This document shows, in pieces, positions 1 through 6,838 of a stretch of DNA of 17,054 bases. The stretch lies in assembly GCA_042090785.1 (NCBI GenBank), contig JBELIP010000023.1, positions 1 through 17,054 on the forward strand. Reading direction: 5' to 3'. The DNA is from UBA7434 sp042090785. Its GTDB lineage: Bacteria > Pseudomonadota > Gammaproteobacteria > Pseudomonadales > UBA7434. How positions within the stretch are numbered: the stretch's first letter is position 1; each line of letters begins with the position of its first letter. The translations under genes were made by a program, and so were the position numbers. The notes under the pieces were generated by a model. It saw only the letters and a program-made list of their open reading frames with translations. It was not told the DNA's origin and did not search any database.

Positions 1-932
1 CATTAAACTGAACTGCCGACAAGTTAACAGCGACATTAATCGCTGCTAAGCCATTATTAACACAAGACTAATCGCCACTGCGAGGGTAACAGATATATGC
101 ACTTTGCTTTTATTCTGCGCATTAGGGATGTGGTGTTGTTGTAGGTGTTCCATGCGATTTACTATCTGTAAGCTATTGATATATGTAAGCATGATGGGCG
201 GTAATTTTTGTTTACTTAATCAAGTATAGGACAGCCATCTGGGTGTGGTGCTCATTTTTGTAAAGTTGTTGAATGTATTGCTAAAGCGCTTTATTTTTAT
301 TACTTTTAAATGCTTATTTGTTGTTTTTTATCTTTTTTTACAGTTAGAAAGTCTCCCGTTGTTTTATTTATGCCTTTTAAACATTAAGAAAAATAATTCC
401 TTAATCTCATCTTAGTTCTGCTGCCTTTTGCTGCTACACAATGCTGCCAGTAGCTGTTCGCAGGTAAGTGCTTATTCCATTGTCTTCCCTTTTTTTAGAA
501 AAAAATCGTGTCGACTTACTTTACATATGCTTATACCTACTCAGTTGGCATCATATTTTTTAGTGTTGAGAAATGTAAATTAAATCTTCTAACTTACTGA
601 AAATAATAATAATTATTTTTTACTTTTTAGATTTTTTAAAATAGGCCTAGTTATTGCTATTTATGGTAACGACGGCTTTTTTTATCGTGTCTCTTTTTTT
701 TTAAAAAAAACGTCGCATGATCCTTTAATGGATAAGCAATCTATGACCTGAAAGCGTTTTTTCTGAATGGTAAACGGCAAGTTTTTGTTGCTTTTTATGT
801 TGTTGAATTGGTCTTTGAGTGTGTTGTTACTGCGCAACTTAGGTTGACACCTTTTCGAGTTGACAGATCTTCCCGTTTACAGCGCTATGTATGTTTAAAA
901 GTAAAGTACTTGAATGTTAAGGAGTTCAAAAT
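1..932. other. AT-rich intergenic stretch without a convincing gene
   Basis: No reading frame here has protein-like composition together with a ribosome binding site. The stretch is AT-rich, with many T runs including a T9-A8 block at 694-710. Two TTGACA boxes (844-849 and 860-865) lie 16 bp apart just upstream of the PEP-CTERM gene and could be -35 elements. No good -10 hexamer sits at the usual 17 bp from either, so I do not call a promoter. One leftward frame of 48 codons (46-192) ends in a hydrophobic stretch but has no ribosome binding site. The region probably holds the control region of the gene at 933, and possibly an undetected small RNA. Confidence 0.5.
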
Positions 933-1538
933 ATGAAGAAAAAAATGGTAAGCCTGTTGGTGGCAATGGTGACGATGGTAGGCGTTTCTGTTACTGCATC
1001 CGCGGCGCTAGTAACGTTTGATTTAACAGGTAATGGCGGAAGCCTTGGTAATTCTTATACCTTTAATTCAGACGGTTATGATATGACAGCAAGAGCGCAA
1101 GAAGAGCATGATTTTGGCTGGGTAAATCGCCGTAATATCTATCAAACAGACAGAGGCCTTGGTGTTAAAGGTCGAAGAGAGGGTTGGTTTCCTGATAGCG
1201 GTCAAGTTGATGGTTGGGGTAGAGATGAAGCACTAGTATTTAGCTTTGATTCTTCAGTGAACCTTCAGCGTGCACGCTTTGGCTCATTAGGTTATTTCGA
1301 TGATTTCAATTTAGCGGTATACAATAATGGTTAGACAACGGTTCAGGAAGACGCAAAGCGTGTTTGTTATAGCTGTTACACTGGCACCGCATTCCGCTTT
1401 TGGGCTGATTCATTCGAAGATGACTTTTTTATTGCAAAGTTGAAATTCGATATCCCTAAAGCTGTACCAGAGCCCGCAACATTGGCTCTTTTATGCTTGG
1501 GTGTTCTCGCTGTCGGCGTTTCACGACGCACATCATAA
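933..1538 (+). pseudogene. PEP-CTERM sorting-domain secreted protein, interrupted by one in-frame TAG
   Basis: The frame opens with ATG at 933 after an AAGGAG box (919-924) and encodes a Sec signal peptide: a lysine-rich start, a hydrophobic core and a probable cut after VTASA (about residue 24). A glycine- and aromatic-rich, beta-type secreted domain follows. TAG at 1332-1334 stops it after 133 residues. The same frame continues without another stop to TAA at 1536-1538. That continuation ends in VPEPATLALLCLGVLAVG followed by Arg-Arg, which is the classic PEP-CTERM signal: Pro-Glu-Pro, a transmembrane segment and a basic tail. Proteins with this tail are recognised by exosortase and linked to extracellular matrix or polysaccharide. 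Repaired, the product would be about 201 residues, normal for the family. The stop may be a recent nonsense mutation, an assembly error or read-through. Without it being bypassed, the product is secreted but not sorted. No exosortase gene lies in the window. Confidence 0.8.
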
Positions 1539-1554
1539 GTTTTATCTTTATTTG

Positions 1555-1600
1555 CTGCTGGCCCGAGCAATACTTATATAAGTATTGCTCGGGCCAGCAG
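1555..1600 (+). terminator. Perfect 46-bp palindrome followed by a T run (intrinsic terminator)
   Basis: The two 23-bp arms are exact reverse complements with no unpaired spacer; the centre reads ACTTATATAAGT. The outer part is GC-rich (CTGCTGGCCCGAGC). The sequence TAATTTTTT follows, giving a textbook rho-independent terminator for the PEP-CTERM gene that ends at 1538. Going the other way the flank is not T-rich, so it should act less well for the convergent gene ending at 1625. Confidence 0.85.
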
Positions 1601-1624
1601 TAATTTTTTGAGTTGTTGACTTAT

Positions 1625-2016
1625 TTATTTTTTTCCTTCCTTTTCTTTTTTTGTAGTGTCCTCTACAGTATTTGATTTATTATCAGTTAAATGATTAAGA
1701 TAATAAATATCTTGAATAATACATGAATGCGTAGGTCTTAAAATATCTTGACTATTCATAAAACTATCTAATACGCCGATAGTGTCAAATTTAGTCAGTT
1801 CATTATTAGTTGTTTTGTATATTAGCGTGCTGCCATTTCGTGTACCGTAACATCGGTTCTTAAATTGTATTAAATAGTCGTTATCCTTACCTTTACCCTC
1901 AATAAATATATGGTAGTTGTCAAGCCGTCGCCAAGTGTCAATATTATATGTGCGAATTCGTTTGGCGACTTTTCCCTGTATAAGATTTTTTTCAGTGAGC
2001 AGCGACTCAATACTCT
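1625..2016 (-). CDS. DUF6491-like protein, C-terminal part, truncated by the assembly gap
   Basis: About 130 residues are visible, ending with TAA at 1625-1627. The 5' end lies in or beyond the N run. The segment KRIRTYNIDTWRRLDNYHIF, then FKNRCYG, FDTIGVLD and CIIQDIYYL, follows the order I remember for DUF6491 proteins: an Arg-Ile-Arg start, 'late-position D-x-x-x-VLD', two spaced cysteines and a C-terminal hydrophobic strand. These are small, usually exported proteins of unknown function in gammaproteobacteria. The last 20 residues are a Lys/Glu-rich tail. Family assignment is by recognition only. A signal peptide cannot be checked because the N-terminus is missing. The gene is convergent with the PEP-CTERM gene and shares the intergenic terminator region. 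Confidence 0.6.
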
Positions 2017-2116
2017 NNNNNNNNNNNNNNNNNNNNNNNNNNNNNNNNNNNNNNNNNNNNNNNNNNNNNNNNNNNNNNNNNNNNNNNNNNNNNNNNNNNN
2101 NNNNNNNNNNNNNNNN
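2017..2116. other. Assembly gap, exactly 100 N
   Basis: One hundred consecutive N is a common placeholder for a scaffold join of unknown size. It removes the start of the DUF6491-like gene. Reading frames that appear to cross it are meaningless. Genes on the two sides may be further apart than shown. Confidence 0.95.
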
Positions 2117-2353
2117 CAGCATTTAACTACAGCGATATGTTTGGCAAGTGTTTGGCAAATAAGCGGCTGCTGGGAATGGTTGTGCATCTTCATGGTCATA
2201 TTGTTGATGTTGAATGGGTTCTAGTTTTAATGTCCAAGCTTTAAGGCTCTAGTGCTATTCTAGCAGCGAATATTTATCAATCTAAGGTATATCAGTAGTT
2301 TAAGTATTTTGCCATTTAATTAAGAAGTTGTATCGAGATGAGAGGTTATAAAA

Positions 2354-3217
2354 ATGAGATTGAGTCAACGTTTATTTAAGTTATCGGCTAAGATGGTCGC
2401 GTTATCATTTATGTCGATTACATTGCTAGCCTGTAAAGATTCTGTCGTTGAACCTTCAGAGAGTATTTTCGAGTCTATAGCAGGGGCCGCTCAAGGTGCT
2501 CATCGTAGTCAGCAAAACATAGCGCGTAACGTGTATCGTCATCCAGAACAAACGTTAGCTTTTTTTGGTTTAGCGCCGAACATGACCGTTATTGAAATTA
2601 GTCCTGGTACTTTATGGTATACCGAAATACTAGCGCCTTTCTTAAAGCGTGATGGGCGTTTAATCGCCGCGGCATACGATGCCACTTTACCGAATAAGCC
2701 TCCTTATCAGGCTCGACTTACCGAGCAAATGTTACAGCGCTTTGAAAGTGAACCCTTTGTTTTTAGTGGGGTAGAGACCGTAGCATTTACACCACCCGAA
2801 GTTTTGGCTTTGGGCGATGATAATTCAGCAGATATGGTCTTAACTTTTAGAAACACCCATGGTTGGGTGCATGATGGTAGCGCGGCGCTTGCCTTTAATA
2901 GCTTTTATAAGGTCCTAAAGCCGGGCGCTGTACTGGGTGTTGTTCAGCATCGCGGCGAAAATAGATTGCGTGCTAACAGCGATAAAATGAGTGGTTATTT
3001 ATCCGAAGCAACGGTGATTGGTTTGGCCACCGATGCCGGGTTTATACTCGAAGATAAATCAGAAATTAATGCTAACCCTAAGGACACTAAAGATTATAGA
3101 AAGGGCGTATGGGAATTGCTGCCCACTTTAGGTGGTAGCGCGCTGTCTAAAAATAAACATTTTGCCATTGGCGAAAGCGATAGAATGACGCTCAAATTCC
3201 GTAAGCCTAAGTCCTGA
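2354..3217 (+). CDS. Predicted class I SAM-dependent methyltransferase with a lipoprotein signal
   Basis: This 287-residue protein starts at ATG 2354, 8 bases after AGAGG (2341-2345). Residues 1-27 form a basic, hydrophobic leader ending in the lipobox LLAC, with Cys27 as the probable lipidated residue. The +2 residue is Lys rather than Asp, so by the usual Lol rule it would not be held at the inner membrane. The rest matches the COG4798-type predicted methyltransferases: motif I is VIEISPGTLWYTEILAP (79-95), an acidic AAYD strand end follows, and LKPGAVLGVVQHR is the later Rossmann strand. Motif I carries only one glycine (Gly85) of the usual glycine-rich loop. The substrate is unknown. Being exported is odd for a SAM enzyme, because SAM is cytoplasmic; many relatives nevertheless carry leaders. 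The gene is not obviously in an operon. Confidence 0.8.
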   Translation: MRLSQRLFKLSAKMVALSFMSITLLACKDSVVEPSESIFESIAGAAQGAHRSQQNIARNVYRHPEQTLAFFGLAPNMTVIEISPGTLWYTEILAPFLKRDGRLIAAAYDATLPNKPPYQARLTEQMLQRFESEPFVFSGVETVAFTPPEVLALGDDNSADMVLTFRNTHGWVHDGSAALAFNSFYKVLKPGAVLGVVQHRGENRLRANSDKMSGYLSEATVIGLATDAGFILEDKSEINANPKDTKDYRKGVWELLPTLGGSALSKNKHFAIGESDRMTLKFRKPKS

Positions 3218-3270
3218 TTACAATAAATGTTGAAATAAGATCTGTGCTAGCTGTTAGCAGCGATAATCTG

Positions 3271-3291
3271 AGCCGACTCATTTAGTCGGCT
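3271..3291. terminator. Hairpin between convergent genes, over the stop codon of the thioesterase-like gene
   Basis: AGCCGACT (3271-3278) and AGTCGGCT (3284-3291) pair perfectly around a 5-base loop. The stop codon of the leftward gene (3282-3284) lies in the loop and right arm. Neither side has a long T run, so termination strength is uncertain. Confidence 0.4.
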
Positions 3292-3728
3292 AGTAAAACA
3301 AAAACGCCTTCAAAATAAGCGGCGATTTCATTGCCATTCATTATTTTGCTCGTCAGTGATAATGAAGTCTTGCCTGTTTTTTCGTAGTGAGCAAAAAAGC
3401 CATCCCACTGTCTTTGGTTTGGCTTTCTGCAGCTTGCGCGAATAATTTCTTCGTCACAGGGGTGTCGATAACGTATTTGCCCATCACGCGTCACAATGTT
3501 TGGGTTGTTAATATGTTTACGGCACTCAAGGTACAGTGCACCCCAGCAAGCCATTAAAGCAATATTAAAAATACTGCCACCAAAAGCATTGCCTCTATCG
3601 TTGTGATTAAGTGCCAGTGGTGCGCTAAGGATTAACTGCTCACTATTCTCAGTATCAACAGCCACACCGGCTGCATCAATAGAGGGTAGGTGCTGGGTTA
3701 TAAAATCATTAAGAAAGTTATCAGTCAT
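3282..3728 (-). CDS. YiiD_C-type hotdog-fold putative thioesterase
   Basis: This 148-residue protein has the hallmark of the YiiD C-terminal domain (hotdog fold, putative acyl-CoA thioesterase): NHNDRGNAFGGSIFNIALMA at residues 41-60, where the loop and long central helix of the hotdog lie. It continues with the strand IVTRDGQIRYRHPCDEEIIRA and ends with VFVLLAD. In E. coli YiiD this domain is fused behind an acetyltransferase domain; here it stands alone, as in many marine gammaproteobacteria. The likely role is hydrolysis of an acyl-CoA or acyl-ACP thioester, with substrate unknown. ATG at 3726-3728 is the only good start, but no strong ribosome binding site precedes it. The gene is convergent with the methyltransferase gene. 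Confidence 0.75.
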   Translation of the reverse strand: MTDNFLNDFITQHLPSIDAAGVAVDTENSEQLILSAPLALNHNDRGNAFGGSIFNIALMACWGALYLECRKHINNPNIVTRDGQIRYRHPCDEEIIRASCRKPNQRQWDGFFAHYEKTGKTSLSLTSKIMNGNEIAAYFEGVFVLLAD

Positions 3729-4047
3729 GTCGGCATGTCGATATTAGTGGTGTACTTAATTTAGGCAGCTAAAAGGCAGTCTTGGTTTAAGCAGCTCTTG
3801 TTAAACGCCTTATGTAAAACGACGCCTGTTAAGGCGCGATTATTAGCAATTAAGTGCAGCTGTCAACCTCGTTTCTATTATTGCGACTATTCTGGCTATT
3901 TTTAACCTTTAATGCGTCACGCATTTGGTATTTTTAAAGCCATAAGGGCTTTAGGGTAAAGCTATCCTCTAGGCGACGGTTATTACCGTTATACTGTGCG
4001 GCTTTACAATACGTCTTTATTATAAAACTTGGTTTAAACCATTATTG
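3729..4047. other. Divergent intergenic region between the thioesterase-like and MATE genes
   Basis: This stretch of about 320 bp holds no gene. Two small hairpins are visible: AATGCG/CGCATT (3911-3925) and TAAAGCC/GGCTTTA (3935-3953). Hexamers resembling -10 boxes occur at 3990-3995 (TATACT) and 4005-4010 (TACAAT), but no matching -35 was found. The MATE promoter is probably here. Confidence 0.4.
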
Positions 4048-5397
4048 ATGTCAAAACTTTTCTCCGAAATTAAATCGCTATCTCGTCTCGCATTGCCGGT
4101 TGCACTGTCGCAGCTGGCTATTATGGGCATGGGTATTACCGATGTGTTGCTTGCTGGTCATGCAGGTACAGATGAGCTGGCGGGGCTGAGTCTTGGCACT
4201 AACATTTGGTGTGTGACCATTCTGTTCTTTTTTGGTATTGGGCTTATTACTCAGGCATTAGTAGGTCGGTATTTTGGCGCTGAAGATACGCAGGCTTTAC
4301 GTCAGCAGATTCATCAGTCTATGTGGTTAACATTGGCTTGTGGTTTGCTGGGTGCGTTAACTATTTTATTGGCAGCCGAAATATTACTGTTCAGTGGTTT
4401 TGAGCCAATGATGGCGGCTCGTGCCCATGATTACTTGCAAGCCATTGCATGGGGCGCAGTACCCATGACAATGTTGTCAGCATTAAGAGGTAGTCTGGAG
4501 GCTATGAACTTAACGCAGCCTGTTTTTTGGATTAACTTTGCTGTGTTCTTACTTAATATACCACTCGATTATGCGCTAATTTACGGCGCTTGGGGCTTTC
4601 CTAAATTAGGCGCTGTGGGTTGTGGTTGGGCAACAGCCGTTTTGTTGTGGGTAGGTTTGTTTGCTAGCGCGGCTATGTTGCAGTGGCATAAAAAAATACG
4701 TCATCTGCAGGTGTTTAAGGGCTTTTCTATGCCTGATATTGCGATTATTTTATCGAACTTAAAATTAGGTTTTCCTATTGGTTTGTCAGTGCTTATTGAA
4801 ATGAGTATGTTTGCAGGCGCCGGTATGTTGATTGCTTATTTTGGGCCTGTTGCTGCAGGTGCTCACTCTATTGCCATTAGTATAGCGTCGGCATCTTTTA
4901 TGATTTATCTCGGCTTTGCGGCAGGGGTTATTATTAGAGCGTCACAGCAGTTGGGTGCTAAGTGCTATGCGGGTGCCCGTTACAGCGTTAAGGTGGGAAC
5001 CAGCTTTAATTTATTGCTAGCGTTTATATTGTCTATTGTGTTTTGGCTGTTTAGAGAGCCGCTAGTGAGTTTATATACTAGTGATACAGCGGTTATTCGA
5101 TTGGCGGCACAGTTATTATTGTTGGGTGCGGCGTTTCAGGTGGTTGATTGTTTGCAGGCCGCAACCATTGCGGCCTTGCGGGCCTACCACGATACAGTGA
5201 GTGCGCCAAAGGTGCAGATGTTTGCTTATTGGTTAATTGGTTTGCCAATAGCAATAGGCTTAGGTTTTTACAGTGAGCTACCGGGCGTAAGCGGCCCGCA
5301 TGGTTTCTGGGTGGCAATGATTATTAGCTTGTCGATTTCGGGTTTGTTATTGTTGCGACGTTTAATAAAAGTGCTAGCAGATCAGCCTGCAAATTAA
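4048..5397 (+). CDS. MATE family (NorM-like) multidrug/cation antiporter
   Basis: The product is a 449-residue inner-membrane protein with about 12 hydrophobic segments in two homologous halves, the normal MATE size. The first half opens with LALPVALSQLAIMGMGITD and DVLLAGHAGTDELAGLSLG, the usual MATE TM1 pattern with 'Q..MG..D'. The second half repeats the pattern with LGFPIGLSVLIEMSMFAGAG. MATE proteins expel drugs and cationic compounds using a Na+ or H+ gradient. The substrate cannot be read from sequence. I chose ATG at 4048; a TTG one codon earlier (4045) is also possible. No clear ribosome binding site precedes either. Its stop codon overlaps that of the convergent lpxH. Confidence 0.88.
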   Translation: MSKLFSEIKSLSRLALPVALSQLAIMGMGITDVLLAGHAGTDELAGLSLGTNIWCVTILFFFGIGLITQALVGRYFGAEDTQALRQQIHQSMWLTLACGLLGALTILLAAEILLFSGFEPMMAARAHDYLQAIAWGAVPMTMLSALRGSLEAMNLTQPVFWINFAVFLLNIPLDYALIYGAWGFPKLGAVGCGWATAVLLWVGLFASAAMLQWHKKIRHLQVFKGFSMPDIAIILSNLKLGFPIGLSVLIEMSMFAGAGMLIAYFGPVAAGAHSIAISIASASFMIYLGFAAGVIIRASQQLGAKCYAGARYSVKVGTSFNLLLAFILSIVFWLFREPLVSLYTSDTAVIRLAAQLLLLGAAFQVVDCLQAATIAALRAYHDTVSAPKVQMFAYWLIGLPIAIGLGFYSELPGVSGPHGFWVAMIISLSISGLLLLRRLIKVLADQPAN

Positions 5398-6149
5398 AAA
5401 TCGAATGATTCTAAAGTTAATGTAGGCTTTAAAGACTGATGATCTTTTGCCGCCGTTATACACCAGCCCTGAGTATCCCAATCACCCAGTACATAACGTT
5501 TAGCTTCTGCTTGCTGTTCGGTGTCGGTAAATAGCGAATGTATTTTTGGCCGATGAGTATGGCCATGAATCATAATGTCGACATTATGATTAAGCAGCGC
5601 TTTTACGACTTCGTCAGGCGTCACATCCATAATGTCCGCCGCCTTGCTTGCGTTAGCGCTGCGGCTTTTTTCACGTAACATTTTAGCTATGCCGCGACGC
5701 TCTTCTAGCGATTTCGATAAAAGCATTTGCTGCATATCGGGGTTGCGAATTTGCGCTCTAAAACCCATATATTCAGTATCGCTCGTACATAGGCTGTCAC
5801 CGTGCATTAATAATACCGGCTGGCCATAAAGGTTAATAACACTAGGGTCGGGCAAAATCTCACAGCCGCAGTCATTAGCGAATGCTTGGCCCATTAAAAA
5901 GTCGCGGTTGCCAGCCATAATAAACACCTTAACGCCGACAGAGGTTAGCTTTTTTATTTCGGTGCGCAGCACTTTGGCGATATCACTGTCGTCATCATCG
6001 CCAAGCCATGCGTCGCTTAAATCACCCAGAATATAAAGTGATTCGGCGTTGCTGGCGCGGTCAGCACAAAAGCGCACAAAGGCCTTGGTGATATCCGGTC
6101 TTTGTGCGCTCAGGTGTAAATCAGAAATAAATAAGCTGTGGTCGCTCAT
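5394..6149 (-). CDS. lpxH: UDP-2,3-diacylglucosamine diphosphatase (lipid A synthesis)
   Basis: This 251-residue calcineurin-like metallophosphoesterase removes UMP from UDP-2,3-diacylglucosamine to give lipid X, the fourth step of lipid A synthesis, at the inner face of the inner membrane. All metal and catalytic motifs are present: SDLHL (Asp10, His12), ILGDL (Asp43) with AWLGDDDD, GNRDF (Asn81, Arg82), MHGD (His116) and HGHTHRP (His195-His199), then VLGDWD. Length is typical (E. coli about 240). It lies 31 bp downstream of ppiB on the same strand, as in Pseudomonas, and is probably cotranscribed. The last four bases, TTAA, also form the stop of the convergent MATE gene. Confidence 0.95.
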   Translation of the reverse strand: MSDHSLFISDLHLSAQRPDITKAFVRFCADRASNAESLYILGDLSDAWLGDDDDSDIAKVLRTEIKKLTSVGVKVFIMAGNRDFLMGQAFANDCGCEILPDPSVINLYGQPVLLMHGDSLCTSDTEYMGFRAQIRNPDMQQMLLSKSLEERRGIAKMLREKSRSANASKAADIMDVTPDEVVKALLNHNVDIMIHGHTHRPKIHSLFTDTEQQAEAKRYVLGDWDTQGWCITAAKDHQSLKPTLTLESFDF

Positions 6150-6180
6150 AAGGGCTTCGCTGTCTTAGTATGCTGCAGCA

Positions 6181-6675
6181 TTAATCTTCAACAACAGCCG
6201 ATTCAATAATAATCGCTTCTCTAGGCACGTCTTGGTGATGGCCGTGAGAGCCTGTTGATACGGCCTTCATTGCTTCTACAACATCCATACCGTCAACCAC
6301 TTTCGCGAATACTGCATAGCCCCAGCCTTGTGGGTTTTTGCCAGAATGATTTAAAAAACCATTATCCGTTACATTAATAAAGAATTGAGAGCTGGCAGAG
6401 TGCGGGTCGCCGGTTCTTGCCATAGCCAATGTGCCGTTTTCATTTTGTAAGCCGTTATCGGCTTCGTTTTCAATAGCGGGGCGGGTCTCGCCTTCATTCA
6501 TATCGACATCAAAGCCGCCACCTTGGACCATAAAGTTATCGATAACACGGTGAAAAATTTTACCGTCATAAAAGCCATCTTCGACGTATTGCTGAAAGTT
6601 AGCCGCTGTTTTAGGTGCATTTTCAAAATCTAGCTCGATAGTGATGGTGCCCATATTCGTATTCAATTTAATCAT
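6181..6675 (-). CDS. ppiB: Cyclophilin-type peptidyl-prolyl cis-trans isomerase B
   Basis: This is a 164-residue single-domain cyclophilin without a signal peptide, so it is cytoplasmic and PpiB rather than the periplasmic PpiA. The active-site block FHRVIDNFMVQGGGF (41-55, catalytic Arg43) and SASSQFFINV (93-102) are intact, as is the later GWGYAVFAKVVDGMDVVE. It speeds proline isomerisation during protein folding. It is the first gene of a leftward ppiB-lpxH unit. Its start (ATG 6673-6675) faces glnS across about 160 bp that must contain both promoters. The ribosome binding site is weak. Confidence 0.95.
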   Translation of the reverse strand: MIKLNTNMGTITIELDFENAPKTAANFQQYVEDGFYDGKIFHRVIDNFMVQGGGFDVDMNEGETRPAIENEADNGLQNENGTLAMARTGDPHSASSQFFINVTDNGFLNHSGKNPQGWGYAVFAKVVDGMDVVEAMKAVSTGSHGHHQDVPREAIIIESAVVED

Positions 6676-6744
6676 TTTCGGGATACTCGTCGAATTGCCT
6701 TAATTTTCCCACCTTATGCTGCTGTGGGCGGGTAGTGAAGGCGC

Positions 6745-6750
6745 TATAAT
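6745..6750 (+). promoter_or_regulatory. Probable glnS-cysS -10 box (TATAAT)
   Basis: A perfect TATAAT is followed by ACGCG, a GC-rich start region of the kind found at growth-rate or stringently controlled promoters. No good -35 was found at 16-18 bp. The overlapping bases read TATTAT on the other strand, so this may also serve ppiB. Confidence 0.5.
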
Positions 6751-6838
6751 ACGCGTTTTATACCAGCGATAGAAGTCGACAAAGACCCTATTGACTGGTG
6801 TTTGTATATTAATAAGCCGTTTAATTCTGGAAGCCAAG

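Noticed and set aside
694..710. T9-A8 block as a terminator
   Set aside because: It lacks a GC stem and follows no gene; it is more likely a plain A/T tract.
1332..1334. TAG read as a pyrrolysine or generally recoded codon
   Set aside because: cysS in the same window ends with TAG directly before its terminator, and nothing here suggests pyrrolysine machinery.
1870..2224. Reading frames crossing the N run on both strands
   Set aside because: They are joined only by unknown bases; the gap length is arbitrary, so frame continuity means nothing.
6791..6838. Extended glnS start at TTG 6791
   Set aside because: The added residues are unlike GlnRS, and the ATG at 6839 has a GGAAG box.
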